From contig OZ221969.1 of assembly GCA_965119715.1 (NCBI GenBank), positions 310,001-374,000 of the forward strand: 64,000 bases of DNA, in the 5' to 3' direction. How positions within the stretch are numbered: the first letter of the stretch is position 1; the number at the start of each line of letters is the position of its first letter. This document shows positions 33,435-42,747 of this stretch, in pieces. Both the position numbers and the translations under genes were made by a program. The notes under the pieces were generated by a model, which did not search any database, had not been told where the DNA came from, and saw only the letters and a list, made by a program, of their open reading frames with translations. This stretch comes from JASBYZ01 sp029983705. GTDB taxonomy: Bacteria > Actinomycetota > Coriobacteriia > Coriobacteriales > JAEZZM01.

Positions 33435-33510
33435 TGGTGGAGGTTAGGGGGATCGAACCCCTGACCTCAGGCTTGCAAAGCCCGCGCTCTCCCAGCTGAG
33501 CTAAACCCCC
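33435..33510 (-). tRNA. tRNA-Ala (anticodon TGC)
   Basis: 76 nt with encoded CCA. The acceptor stem GGGGGTT/AACCTCC contains the G3-U70 pair that identifies alanine tRNA. Anticodon loop TTTGCAA gives TGC. T-arm AGGGGTTCGATCCCCT. The 3' end is followed at once by TCTTTTTT, which may serve as transcript end. Partner of tRNA-Ile upstream. Confidence 0.98.
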
Positions 33511-33574
33511 ACGTTTAGGACAAGAATGAATTTTAGCACATTCTTATGACAATCACATTTTTTACATATATAAA

Positions 33575-33607
33575 CACCCCAGCGGCTACTCAGCTTGCGC
33601 TGGGGTG
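33575..33607 (-). terminator. Stem-loop between tRNA-Ile and tRNA-Ala
   Basis: CACCCCAGCG / CGCTGGGGTG, perfect 10-bp stem, 13-base loop, followed on the minus strand by TTTATATATG. It could terminate part of the tRNA-Ile transcript or act as a processing structure within the tRNA pair. Confidence 0.5.
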
Positions 33608-33624
33608 CCTATAAGTAAAAGTAA

Positions 33625-33701
33625 TGGTGGGCCCAACTGGATTCGAACCAGTGACCTCACGGTTATCAGCCGTGCGCTCTAGCCAACTGAGCTATGGGCC
33701 C
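33625..33701 (-). tRNA. tRNA-Ile (anticodon GAT)
   Basis: 77 nt with encoded CCA. Acceptor GGGCCCA/TGGGCCC, D-arm AGCTCAGTTGGCTAGAGC, anticodon loop CTGATAA (GAT), T-arm CTGGTTCGAATCCAG. The Ile-Ala pair resembles the spacer of rRNA operons but no rRNA is near. Confidence 0.98.
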
Positions 33702-33730
33702 GCTTTTTGCTTTAAAAAAGCTGCTTGACT

Positions 33731-33759
33731 AATCTATTACAGCTTTGGCTTTCAGTCAA
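33731..33759 (-). promoter_or_regulatory. Promoter of the tRNA-Ile/tRNA-Ala unit
   Basis: Minus strand: -35 TTGACT (33754-33759), 17-bp spacer, -10 TAGATT (33731-33736), about 30 bp before the tRNA-Ile 5' end. The -35 overlaps an 18-bp palindrome TCAACAAA-TT-TTTGTTGA at 33756-33773. Confidence 0.6.
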
Positions 33760-33892
33760 CAAATTTTTGTTGAAGATTTAAAATTCATCTGCATAAACGC
33801 TTAATTTCACGTTTAATTCACACATTCTAACATACTTTAAGGGTATAACTCTATATTCAAGTACGGAAAATAATTATCTGAAAGGAGTAAGT

Positions 33893-34396
33893 ATGATACC
33901 AGTTCTTATAGAAACTTTGGTAGTAAACCCAAAGCAGTCCGCTTCGGTGGTAATTTTACGTCCTTTTGGTGAGTCTAAAACTTCTGGAAGAATTCTACCA
34001 ATCTATATTGGTCCTAATGAGGCTATTTCAATTGGAATGGCACTTGAAAACATTCCTCGCCCAAGACCAATTACCCATGACCTACTTATGAATACTTTAG
34101 AAACCTTAGGCACTAAATTAAAATTTATTTCAATTGTTAAAGTTGATGGATCTACCTTTTATGCTGAACTTCATTTAGAACAAGGCGATAAAAAATTAAC
34201 TGTTGATTCACGCCCATCAGATGCAATGGCACTTGCTATACGTGCAGGCGCTCCTATTTTTGTAAATGATGAGGTAATGGACAGAGCTTCATACCCCTAT
34301 ATCTTAGGAAAGCAAGATTATGATGAAGCTCAAGAGATTGAAGATTTTCATAACTTTGTTCAAACCCTTGAGCCTTCAGATTTTAATTCAAAATAA
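33893..34396 (+). CDS. Bifunctional nuclease (BFN/DUF151) family protein
   Basis: 167 residues. The core matches the DUF151 / bifunctional nuclease family: VVILRPFGESKTSGRILPIYIGPNEAISI and SRPSDAMALAIRAGAPIFVNDEV. Members in plants have DNase/RNase activity; bacterial roles are mostly unknown. GGAG lies before the ATG. Lone plus-strand gene with its 3' end one base from the convergent HAD gene. Confidence 0.88.
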   Translation: MIPVLIETLVVNPKQSASVVILRPFGESKTSGRILPIYIGPNEAISIGMALENIPRPRPITHDLLMNTLETLGTKLKFISIVKVDGSTFYAELHLEQGDKKLTVDSRPSDAMALAIRAGAPIFVNDEVMDRASYPYILGKQDYDEAQEIEDFHNFVQTLEPSDFNSK

Positions 34397-34397
34397 G

Positions 34398-35090
34398 TTA
34401 TTGAGCAGGTAAGAGCTTCTTAATTTCACCTAAAACTTCATTTGGGTGATATACATAAGCATCTGGCTTAAAAGACAGCAATAATTCTTTTTTAAACATT
34501 CCCCAGTCCACTGCTATAGAAAATACGTTGGCACTATTTGCTGCTTGCATATCATAAGGGCTATCTCCTACATATACCACTTGCTGGAGTGGAAAGCCGC
34601 TTAAATCAGCTGCATGAACAACTGGGTATGGATCTGGCTTACCTCTTGGTACATCATCTGCTCCAATTAAAGCATCAAAGTAGGATATAAGATTATTTTC
34701 TATAAGCTCTCGTTTTGCAGCCTCATGTCTTTTAGAGGTAACTATTACCATTCGATAACCCTCTTGCTTAATAGCCTCTAAAAGTTCAGGAATACCATCA
34801 AATGCTTTTACGCTTAAATCATTAGCGTGCTCAAATTCTAAATACGTTTTAAGTGCCTTATCAGGGTCTTCTGGAACAAACTTTTGAAATTGCTCGACAA
34901 TAGGAACGCCTACCATATGCATAAGCTCTTCATCGCTTAAATTTTTCTTATACACCTCATTAATGGTGTAGCGCATAGCTTGAAGAATTTGTTCATAGGT
35001 ATTTAAAATAGTGCCATCGAGGTCAAATTGAATAAGACCAACACCTTTATTTGAGGTGTTGGTCTTGATTTGAGAATTTAAAGAGGTCAT
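34398..35090 (-). CDS. HAD-superfamily phosphatase (PpaX/Gph-like)
   Basis: 230 residues. HAD motif I is QFDLDGTILNT, with the nucleophile Asp and acid Asp, motif II VIVTSKR, the Lys in GKPDPYPV and motif IV VVYVGDSPYDMQAA. The cap domain lies between motifs I and II. It resembles pyrophosphatase PpaX and phosphoglycolate phosphatase; the substrate is unclear. The 17 residues before motif I are low-complexity and are encoded across a strong stem-loop (35034-35066). It starts 14 bp after gyrA, so it is probably read from the gyrase transcript. Confidence 0.88.
   Translation of the reverse strand: MTSLNSQIKTNTSNKGVGLIQFDLDGTILNTYEQILQAMRYTINEVYKKNLSDEELMHMVGVPIVEQFQKFVPEDPDKALKTYLEFEHANDLSVKAFDGIPELLEAIKQEGYRMVIVTSKRHEAAKRELIENNLISYFDALIGADDVPRGKPDPYPVVHAADLSGFPLQQVVYVGDSPYDMQAANSANVFSIAVDWGMFKKELLLSFKPDAYVYHPNEVLGEIKKLLPAQ
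35034..35066 (-). repeat. 12-bp perfect stem-loop inside the HAD gene 5' end
   Basis: AAGACCAACACC / GGTGTTGGTCTT with a 9-base loop, 24-56 bases into the HAD coding sequence and about 40 bases past the gyrA stop. The trailing ATTCAATTTG is only moderately U-rich. Placement suggests an end structure for the gyrB-gyrA unit that overlaps the next gene. Confidence 0.5.
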
Positions 35091-35104
35091 ATACTTAGTA
35101 AATC

Positions 35105-37699
35105 CTATTCTTCACTAAAATCATCTGACAGTAAGTTTTCTGCCAATGCCTCTTCTGCATCCTCTCCTAAATCTACTGCTTCATTAACATTTCCATCAGA
35201 TAAATCTAAGCTTTCTTGTCCTTCAAGCTCTTTAGATTTCTCTTTTGGACTTTTAGCAACAAGTCTGGTTAAGGCAGTTACCTTATCGTCATCATCAAGG
35301 TTCATGATCTTAACGCCTTGAGTTGAACGACCAAGTTGTGGGGCATCGGCGGCCTTCACACGAATAACTATTCCCTCTTCAGAAATAATCATAAGTTCAT
35401 GTTGTGGCCCGACAATCTTCATACCCACTAATTCACCTTTTTTCTCAGTAATTGAGATAGTGAATATACCTTGGCCACCACGTTTTTGAACTGGATACTC
35501 ACTAATTGGAGTTCTCTTTCCGTAACCTTTAGAGGTAATTACAAAGAGGTCACCCTTATCAGTATGAGCAATTTCCATACCTAAAACGCTTTGACCAGCC
35601 TTTAAGGTCATACCTTTTACACCTTGAGTATCTCTTCCCATTGGACGAGCATCAGACTCATCCCAGGTAATTAATTTACCTGCGGAGGATACTAGCATGA
35701 TCTTATCGTTTTCTTGAACCTTACGAACAGCGATAAGTTCATCGTCTTCTTTGAGCTTGATGGCGATAATACCGTCACGACGAGACTTCACATACTCAGA
35801 AAGCTTGGTTTTCTTAACCATACCTTGCTTAGTTGCAAACATTAAGAAGTCATCATCGTCAGCTTCTTTACCGGTAATTGCAGCAGCAATTCTTTCATCT
35901 TGCTCAATAGGTATGAGGTTGATTGCAGCAGTTCCGCGAGCTTGGCGTGAGCCAACAGGAATCTCATGAACCTTAATTCGGTATACCTTACCCTTAGTGG
36001 TAAAGAAGAAGATAAAGTCATGAGTTGATGCTACATAAAGATTTTCTACAAAATCATCGTCTTTTAAAGAAAGTCCTTGTTTACCCTTACCACCACGTTT
36101 TTGTTGGCGATAAGTTGCTACAGGAAGACGTTTTACATACCCAGTTTGAGTTAAGGTAACTACCATATCCTCTTCTGCAATAAGATCTTCTACATCAATA
36201 TCTACTGCAGCTTTTGAGATTTCAGTACGTCTCTTATCAGCAAACTTCTCTTTAATTTCAGTGATTTCATCTTTAATAACCCCATCAATTAAGTGTGGGT
36301 TAGCTAAAAGTTCTTTAAAGTATGCAATCTTTTCTTCAAGTTCAGCAAGTTCAGTTTCAATCTTACCGCGCTCAAGTCCGGTAAGACGTCTTAAGCGCAT
36401 CTCTAAAATTGCATTGGTTTGAGCTTCACTTAACTTGAAGCGCTCCATCAATCTCTCGCGGGCTTCTTTATCGTCTAGAGAGTCTCTAATGATATGAATT
36501 ACTTCATCGATATTATCAAGAGCAATTAATAAACCACGTAAGATATGAGCGCGCTCTTCAGCTTTAGCTAAATCATACTGAGTTCTTCTAACTATAATTT
36601 CTCTTTGGTGCTCAATGTAGTAGTAAATCATTTCTTTAAGCGTTAAGAGCTTAGGAGCGTTATCTACTAAAGCAAGGTTAATAACACCAAAAGTACTTTG
36701 AAGCTGGGTGTGTTTATAAAGGTTATTTAACACTACCTGAGGAATCGCATCACGCTTTACTTCAATAACTAAGCGCATACCCTTACGGTCAGACTCATCA
36801 CGTAAGTCAGAAATTCCTTCAATACGCTTTTCATTTACCAGTTGAGCAATCTTTTCTTGAAGCTTACCCTTATTTACTTGGTAAGGAATTTCAGTAAAGA
36901 TAATGCGAGCTTTGCCGGTAGAAGTTTGCTCAATATGAGCTTTAGCTCTAACAATAATTGAGCCTTTACCGGTTTTATACGCCTTTTTAATTCCATCAGT
37001 TCCCATAATAACTGCACCAGTTGGAAAGTCTGGTCCAGGGATATACTCAATTAACTTATCATCAGTAATTTCTGGATTGTCAATCATGGCACATACACCA
37101 TCAACTACCTCACCTAAGTTGTGAGGAGGAATGTTTGTTGCCATACCAACTGCAATACCTGATGAACCATTAACTAGTAAGTTAGGAAATCTTGAAGGTA
37201 AAACTTTTGGCTCTTGTAAAGATTCATCGTAGTTTGGTTGCCAATCAACGGTGTCCTTATCAAGATCTCTCAAAAGTTCCATTGCAGCTTTAGTAAGACG
37301 TGACTCTGTATAACGCATTGCAGCTGCAGGGTCACCATCAACAGAACCAAAGTTACCATGACCATCTACCAAAGGTAGTCTCATAGAAAACTCTTGAGCA
37401 AGTCTTACCATTGAGTCATATACTGCGATATCACCATGTGGGTGGTACTTACCAATAACTTCACCAACAGTCCACGCAGACTTTTTATGTGGTCTGGTTG
37501 GGGTAATTCCAGATTCATTCATAGCGTATAAAATACGTCTATGAACTGGTTTTAAACCATCTCGTACATCAGGTAGAGCACGGGAAACAATAACAGACAT
37601 TGAATACTCAAGAAATGAAGCACGCATTTCATGATTTAATTCAACAGCTTCAAGGTTTCCACCGTGAATATCTAATGATGTTGTTTCATCGTTAGCCAC
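35105..37699 (-). CDS. gyrA: DNA gyrase subunit A
   Basis: Breakage-rejoining subunit that introduces negative supercoils. 864 residues. SRALPDVRDGLKPVHRRILYAM lies near 39-60 and the catalytic Tyr130 in RYTESR. The C-terminal beta-pinwheel has the GyrA box QKRGGKGK (near 530) and an acidic tail. The quinolone region reads KYHPHGDIAVYDS, so the residue matching E. coli Ser83 is Ile91, while the Asp87 equivalent is kept. Start GTG with AAGGAG upstream. 22 bp after gyrB. Confidence 0.97.
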   Translation of the reverse strand: MANDETTSLDIHGGNLEAVELNHEMRASFLEYSMSVIVSRALPDVRDGLKPVHRRILYAMNESGITPTRPHKKSAWTVGEVIGKYHPHGDIAVYDSMVRLAQEFSMRLPLVDGHGNFGSVDGDPAAAMRYTESRLTKAAMELLRDLDKDTVDWQPNYDESLQEPKVLPSRFPNLLVNGSSGIAVGMATNIPPHNLGEVVDGVCAMIDNPEITDDKLIEYIPGPDFPTGAVIMGTDGIKKAYKTGKGSIIVRAKAHIEQTSTGKARIIFTEIPYQVNKGKLQEKIAQLVNEKRIEGISDLRDESDRKGMRLVIEVKRDAIPQVVLNNLYKHTQLQSTFGVINLALVDNAPKLLTLKEMIYYYIEHQREIIVRRTQYDLAKAEERAHILRGLLIALDNIDEVIHIIRDSLDDKEARERLMERFKLSEAQTNAILEMRLRRLTGLERGKIETELAELEEKIAYFKELLANPHLIDGVIKDEITEIKEKFADKRRTEISKAAVDIDVEDLIAEEDMVVTLTQTGYVKRLPVATYRQQKRGGKGKQGLSLKDDDFVENLYVASTHDFIFFFTTKGKVYRIKVHEIPVGSRQARGTAAINLIPIEQDERIAAAITGKEADDDDFLMFATKQGMVKKTKLSEYVKSRRDGIIAIKLKEDDELIAVRKVQENDKIMLVSSAGKLITWDESDARPMGRDTQGVKGMTLKAGQSVLGMEIAHTDKGDLFVITSKGYGKRTPISEYPVQKRGGQGIFTISITEKKGELVGMKIVGPQHELMIISEEGIVIRVKAADAPQLGRSTQGVKIMNLDDDDKVTALTRLVAKSPKEKSKELEGQESLDLSDGNVNEAVDLGEDAEEALAENLLSDDFSEE

Positions 37700-37721
37700 T
37701 TAAAATTCTCCTTTAAGCTAC

Positions 37722-39644
37722 TTAAATATCTAAGTTACGTACTTCTTTTGCGTGTTCTTGAATAAAGTCTTTACGATATTCAACCTGTGAACCCATTAAT
37801 TCAGAAATAGATCTTTCAGCTGCTGCTGCATCTTCAATAGTCACTTGAAGAAGTGTTCTATTTTTTGGATCCATTGTGGTTTCCCAAAGTTGTTCTGGGT
37901 CCATCTCACCAAGACCTTTATAACGTTGAATGGTGTATTTAGTACCCTCTTCTATCTCAGCAAGTTTCTTTTGCATTAAGTCGTCGTTATAAATGTACTC
38001 ATGCTTTCTTCCAATAGAAAGTCTGTAAAGTGGTGGCTGGGCGATGTATACATAGCCTGCATCAATAACTGGCTTCATATATCTATAGAAGAATGTGAGA
38101 AGTAAGATTCTAATGTGAGCACCGTCAACATCAGCATCGGTCATGATAATGATTTTATGGTAACGAGCTTTTTCAAGATCAAAATCATCACCAAGACCCG
38201 TACCAATTGCAGTAATAAGTGATTGGATGGTGTCTGATGATAGAGATCTATGAAGACCTGCACGCTCAACATTTAAGATTTTTCCGCGTAGTGGAAGAAT
38301 TGCTTGGAATGATCTCTCACGAGCAGACTTTGCAGAACCACCCGCAGAATCTCCCTCTACAATGTAGATTTCTGTCATAGAAGCATCTTTAATTGAGCAG
38401 TCAGCAAGCTTACCTGGTAGTGAAGCGGTTTCAAGAAGACCTTTTCTTCTTGTAGCTTCACGAGCTTTACGAGCTGCATTACGCGCTTTTTGAGCACCTT
38501 GAGCTTTCTTAATAATCTCTTTAGCAGGTGCTGGATGTTCTTCGAGATACTCTGCAAAACCTTTAGAAAATTCCTGCATTACTAAGGTTCTCATTTTAGA
38601 GTTACCAAGTTTTGTTTTGGTTTGACCTTCAAATTGTGGGTTAGTAAGTTTTACTGAAACAATTGCGGTTAAACCTTCTCGAATATCTTCTCCGGTAAGG
38701 TTTTGGTCTTTCTCTTTAAAAATACCTTGTTTTCTTGCGTAATCATTAATAGTACGTGTGAGGGCAGTTCTAAATCCTTCAAGGTGAGTACCACCATCAA
38801 CGGTATTAATGTTATTTGCAAATGAATAAACTACCTCATGGTAGCCACTATTCCACTGACAAGCTACCTCAACAACAGTATCATCAAGTGCTGATTCAAT
38901 ATGAATTGGCTTAGAAAGTCCTGGAAGAATTTCTTTACCTTCATTTAAGTATTTTACAAAGTCAGAAATACCACCTGAATATTGGAACTCTTCAACTTCA
39001 GCATCTAATTTACGCTGGTCAGTAAATGTAATTTTTAAATTTTTGTTTAAAAATGCCATTTGCTGTAAGCGTTTAGCTAAAGTTTCATGATCAAATACTG
39101 TGGTATCAAAAATTTCTGGATCTGGCCAAAAAGTTACTTTAGTACCGGTAGCTTTAGAATTACCAGTTTTTTGCATTGATTCAGTAACTTTACCACGTGA
39201 AAATTCCATCTCATAAATACCACCATCACGCTTAACTTCTACTTTTAAGCGCTCAGATAAAGCATTTACAACAGAGATACCTACTCCGTGGAGACCACCT
39301 GATACCTTATATCCACTACCACCAAACTTACCACCTGCATGAAGTACAGTTAAAACAACTTCAAGTGCTGGTTTTTTATATTTTGGATGTTTATCAACTG
39401 GAATACCACGACCATTATCAATTACGGTACATGAATTATCAGGGTGTATGGTTACATCAATTCTACTAGCATATCCAGCTAAGGCCTCATCAACAGAGTT
39501 ATCAACAATCTCATATACTAAGTGATGGAGTCCTGGAAGGCCGGTAGATCCAATGTACATACCTGGTCTTTTTCTAACAGCTTCAAGTCCTTCTAAGACT
39601 TGAATGTCAGAGCCGTCGTAGTGTTGAGACTTCTTATCAGCCAC
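37722..39644 (-). CDS. gyrB: DNA gyrase subunit B
   Basis: ATPase subunit of gyrase. About 640 residues. GHKL ATPase motifs are EIVDNSVDEALAGY, DNGRGIPVD and SGGLHGVGISVVNALS, and the Toprim domain has EGDSAGGSAK and IIMTDADVDGAHI. The C-terminus YKGLGEMDPEQLWETTMDP is typical. Two GTG codons are possible; the second (39644) is preferred because AAGGAG lies five bases upstream, while at the first it would overlap the start. Its own promoter is likely at 39725-39753. Confidence 0.97.
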   Translation of the reverse strand: MADKKSQHYDGSDIQVLEGLEAVRKRPGMYIGSTGLPGLHHLVYEIVDNSVDEALAGYASRIDVTIHPDNSCTVIDNGRGIPVDKHPKYKKPALEVVLTVLHAGGKFGGSGYKVSGGLHGVGISVVNALSERLKVEVKRDGGIYEMEFSRGKVTESMQKTGNSKATGTKVTFWPDPEIFDTTVFDHETLAKRLQQMAFLNKNLKITFTDQRKLDAEVEEFQYSGGISDFVKYLNEGKEILPGLSKPIHIESALDDTVVEVACQWNSGYHEVVYSFANNINTVDGGTHLEGFRTALTRTINDYARKQGIFKEKDQNLTGEDIREGLTAIVSVKLTNPQFEGQTKTKLGNSKMRTLVMQEFSKGFAEYLEEHPAPAKEIIKKAQGAQKARNAARKAREATRRKGLLETASLPGKLADCSIKDASMTEIYIVEGDSAGGSAKSARERSFQAILPLRGKILNVERAGLHRSLSSDTIQSLITAIGTGLGDDFDLEKARYHKIIIMTDADVDGAHIRILLLTFFYRYMKPVIDAGYVYIAQPPLYRLSIGRKHEYIYNDDLMQKKLAEIEEGTKYTIQRYKGLGEMDPEQLWETTMDPKNRTLLQVTIEDAAAAERSISELMGSQVEYRKDFIQEHAKEVRNLDI

Positions 39645-39724
39645 GGACACTCCTTACATATACTTTTACATTAGATTTACACTCTTACTATAATAGCTTA
39701 AAAACCGCTTGTGTTTAAGTAGTT

Positions 39725-39753
39725 TTTATACCTCTATAAACCCTCCAAAGCAA
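39725..39753 (-). promoter_or_regulatory. Candidate gyrB promoter
   Basis: Minus strand: -35 TTGCTT (39748-39753), 17-bp spacer, -10 TATAAA (39725-39730). It lies in the 160-bp AT-rich gap between the DUF721 gene and gyrB, about 75 bp before the gyrB start. Confidence 0.45.
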
Positions 39754-39814
39754 TTCTAAAGAGATTTAAAGCTCGTTTTTAATAATTTTGATATTTTTTA
39801 AATTTTCTTAAGAA

Positions 39815-40336
39815 TTAATTGATTTCATTTTGTTGATGAGACCATTTTTTATAAGCGGTCATACTGGAGATAATTTGAGACCGTAATTTTTTGTTTGTAA
39901 TATTGGAACACATCAATTGAATTTCATCAAGTTCACGTGAACTTAAAACGATATCTTTTGCTTGTACTTCTTGTACCTGCTTTTGTTGTAATTGTTCTTG
40001 CTTCTTTTGTTTATGAGTTCTACTTGATACTTTAAAATGGATGTCATCTATCCAATCTGTACCATATTTAAGTTTTATTCGAGTGAGATAGAGCATCTTA
40101 TCCATATTAAATTCTGCAACCCATACTGGATTATCTACATAAACAATTAAGATACGCTTATTGTTATCCTCTAAATAAAACACACCATCAGTATGTGCTT
40201 TTGTTCTTTCATCGCTTACAGAATCCCAACGCACTACATGTATAAAGCTATTATTTTTTGAACTTGTTTTTAAATTTGCACGTGAGAGCACATCATCAAA
40301 TAAGTTTGAAAGCTGTTCACCAGAGTTATTTCTCAA
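39815..40336 (-). CDS. DUF721/DciA-like protein, candidate helicase loader
   Basis: 173 residues. The N-terminal half has the loose DUF721 pattern (SNLFDDVLSRANL, ..VVRWDSVSDERTKAHTDGVFYL, RILIVYVDNPVWVAEFNMDKMLYLTRIKLKYG). The Gln/Lys-rich linker at 105-125 and C-terminal helix are not conserved. The position between recF and gyrB is where Actinomycetota carry this gene. DciA proteins load DnaB in bacteria lacking DnaC/DnaI, which fits here. Start TTG overlaps the recF end by 11 bp with AGGTGA upstream. Confidence 0.8.
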   Translation of the reverse strand: MRNNSGEQLSNLFDDVLSRANLKTSSKNNSFIHVVRWDSVSDERTKAHTDGVFYLEDNNKRILIVYVDNPVWVAEFNMDKMLYLTRIKLKYGTDWIDDIHFKVSSRTHKQKKQEQLQQKQVQEVQAKDIVLSSRELDEIQLMCSNITNKKLRSQIISSMTAYKKWSHQQNEIN

Positions 40337-41414
40337 GGGTGATCACCTGGGCTTTAGATAAGGTTTCTTCATTAAAATATGAGAGATGAGTTGTAGAAAT
40401 TACCGTTTGTACTGAATTATCAATAAAATTTAATAGGGCATCTCTCCTATCACTATCAAGCTCACTCATAACATCATCTAACAGCAATAAAGGAGACATA
40501 GAGAGCATTTCTTGTACAAGTTTAACTTCTGCCATCTTAATTGCTAATACAATTGAGCGCTGCTGTCCTTGAGAGCCATATGTTCGAGCATCTTTTTGAT
40601 TGATATAAAAACATATATCATCTTTTTGCGGGCCAAATAAACTAACTTTTCTTTGTAATTCCTGGTCTTTTACCTCTTTATAGTTATCATATAAAGCCTT
40701 ATACACACTACTTTTATCTTCTTGTTTAGGACGAGATGTAAAAGAAGGTATATAGGAGATATCTAAAACCTCTTTAGGTGCAAGCACTTTATAAATCTCT
40801 TTTATATACGGATAAAGGCGATCAAAGAGTGAAGTTCTATATAGGTAAAACATTGTGGCATGGGTAATTAAACTATCAGTCCATGCTTCAAGTAAATTTA
40901 AATCAATGTAGTCTTCTTTTAAGATTTTATTTCTTTGTGTTAATGCTTTTTCAAATTCATTTTTAACTTGAGAATAATATTTATGAAGTTGAATACCAAA
41001 GTTATCTAAACTTTTTCTGCGAAGCCCAGGGGCTCCTTTAACAATTTGTAAATCATCAGGATTGAAAAGTATAGAAGGTAATATACCTCGAATTCCTCTT
41101 ATATTAGTCTTTTTACCATTGAGATAAAACTGTTTTTTATTATCTGTAATTACTAATTTAGTCTCAATATTTCTTTTCTCATTTGTAATAGCAAGACTAA
41201 TGCTGGATTGTTCTTCATTTAACTTTACCAACTCTTCAGTAAGAGGACTTCTAAAAGAATCTCCTGAGGTAAGGAGTTGTAAAGCTTCAATTGCATTAGT
41301 CTTACCAACAGCGTTTTTACCTAATAAAATAGTTAGTTTAGGATCTAGTAAAAAGGTATTATCGCTATAGTTCCTAAAATTATAAAACTCTATGTTAGAT
41401 GCAAAAAGTTGCAC
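40326..41414 (-). CDS. recF: DNA replication and repair protein RecF
   Basis: SMC-like ATPase that helps load RecA at gaps. 362 residues. Walker A LLGKNAVGKTNAIEAL near 31-45, SQGQQRS signature, Walker B LLLLDDVMSELDSDRRDAL. GTG start overlaps the dnaN stop by one base (TAGTG), so translation is coupled. Confidence 0.96.
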   Translation of the reverse strand: MQLFASNIEFYNFRNYSDNTFLLDPKLTILLGKNAVGKTNAIEALQLLTSGDSFRSPLTEELVKLNEEQSSISLAITNEKRNIETKLVITDNKKQFYLNGKKTNIRGIRGILPSILFNPDDLQIVKGAPGLRRKSLDNFGIQLHKYYSQVKNEFEKALTQRNKILKEDYIDLNLLEAWTDSLITHATMFYLYRTSLFDRLYPYIKEIYKVLAPKEVLDISYIPSFTSRPKQEDKSSVYKALYDNYKEVKDQELQRKVSLFGPQKDDICFYINQKDARTYGSQGQQRSIVLAIKMAEVKLVQEMLSMSPLLLLDDVMSELDSDRRDALLNFIDNSVQTVISTTHLSYFNEETLSKAQVITLEK

Positions 41415-42517
41415 TAATTCATCCTTACTGGCATTACAAGGTAGAGGTAGTTAATTTTTGCATATGATTTAAAAATACCTGGTCTTAAAGAAGATTGCAG
41501 TTCTAAATCAATAGTTTCAGCGTCCTTATATTGCAGACCATCTTGTACGTAATGATAATTAAAGGCGATATCCATATCCTCACCTTCAATTTCTGCAGGA
41601 ATGGTTTCTTGTGCACCACCTTGGTCTGGTGTTTTGGAATAGAGTGTTAAGCTCTTATCCTTAGTATTAATAGAAAACTTAATAGGTGTAGCTTGTCCTG
41701 CCATAACAGAAACACGGCGTAGCGCATCAGTGAGTTCATCAGTCTTTAACTTGAGCTTACATGAATTCTCTTTTGGTAGAAGTTGCTTATAATTAGGGAA
41801 ATTACCTTCAATTTTACGGGCAACATATACCATGTTTTTAAAGGTAAAAATAATCTGATTTGAGCTTTCTCCAATAGTTATTTCTTCTCCCTCATCAACT
41901 AAGGATAAGGCATCATAAAATACGTTTGATGGAATAATAAGCTCAAAGCTGCCCTCTAAACTTGAAGTTTCAACTTGAGTATCTGCAATAGCAAGACGAT
42001 ATGAGTCAGTTGCTACAAGTCTTACCATATTATTATCTACAGTAAGTAAAATTCCATTTAATATTACGCGGTTTTTATCAGTAGAAGCTGCTTTTTTAAC
42101 TCTATTTACCATAGTTAAGAGAGTTTCAGCAGGTAATTTAACTGAAGTTTCAAGCTCATAGCTTGGGAATTCTTCAAAATCTGCTGCAGGCATTATATTT
42201 AATTTAAATGTTGAGCGATCACACACAATTTCAAGTACTGAATCTTCTAAGGTGCAGGTAACAGATGCGTCCGGTAAAGTTTTAACGATTTGAGCAAATA
42301 TTTTACCAGGAACAACACAAGCTCCCGCTTCCTCGACAAGTGCTTGTACTTTATTTTGTACTGAAATTTCTAAATTTGTAGATTGTAAATCTAGGTAAGC
42401 ATCTTGAGCGGTTAGAAGGATTCCAGAAAGAATAGGTAATCTAGAACTTGAGGCAATACCTTTTAAAGCAATTGTAACTGCATTAGATAAACTCTCTTTA
42501 CTAACAGTGAACTTCAT
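41414..42517 (-). CDS. dnaN: DNA polymerase III beta subunit (sliding clamp)
   Basis: 367 residues in three repeated clamp domains. MKFTVSKESLSNAVTIALKGIAS... is the typical start, LDLQSTNLEISV and RLVATDSYRLA occur in domains 1 and 2, and YLVMPVRMN ends the protein in the usual -MPVR- motif. Start ATG; GAAGGG upstream. It is separated from dnaA by a 230-bp gap with DnaA boxes. Confidence 0.97.
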   Translation of the reverse strand: MKFTVSKESLSNAVTIALKGIASSSRLPILSGILLTAQDAYLDLQSTNLEISVQNKVQALVEEAGACVVPGKIFAQIVKTLPDASVTCTLEDSVLEIVCDRSTFKLNIMPAADFEEFPSYELETSVKLPAETLLTMVNRVKKAASTDKNRVILNGILLTVDNNMVRLVATDSYRLAIADTQVETSSLEGSFELIIPSNVFYDALSLVDEGEEITIGESSNQIIFTFKNMVYVARKIEGNFPNYKQLLPKENSCKLKLKTDELTDALRRVSVMAGQATPIKFSINTKDKSLTLYSKTPDQGGAQETIPAEIEGEDMDIAFNYHYVQDGLQYKDAETIDLELQSSLRPGIFKSYAKINYLYLVMPVRMN

Positions 42518-42747
42518 TGTGCGTTTGCCCTTCTCTTTATATACATAAAAATAATGATAATAATAAGCTCTGTGGGAATGTGTATAAGTTTAATAATTCC
42601 AGTTCATACACCTTAAATCAATCAAATCGTCTTTGTTGATTTCTAATCACTTACCCACTTCGTGTTTTCCACTAAAAAATTTATCCACGGGAAAACCCTT
42701 CTTTTATACGAGATTTCCCAAACTATCAACAGAGTTTCCCACAAGCT
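42518..42747. promoter_or_regulatory. dnaA-dnaN intergenic region with DnaA boxes
   Basis: 230 bp, AT-rich. Contains TTATCCACG at 42681-42689 (one mismatch from consensus), TTTTCCACT at 42665-42673 and a TTTCCCACA at 42735-42743. This may be a second part of a bipartite origin or a dnaN promoter under DnaA control. Confidence 0.6.

Noticed and set aside
33435..33701. tRNA-Ile/tRNA-Ala as part of an rRNA operon
   Set aside because: The pair is typical of rRNA spacers, but there is no 16S, 23S or 5S sequence on either side, and a promoter directly precedes tRNA-Ile.
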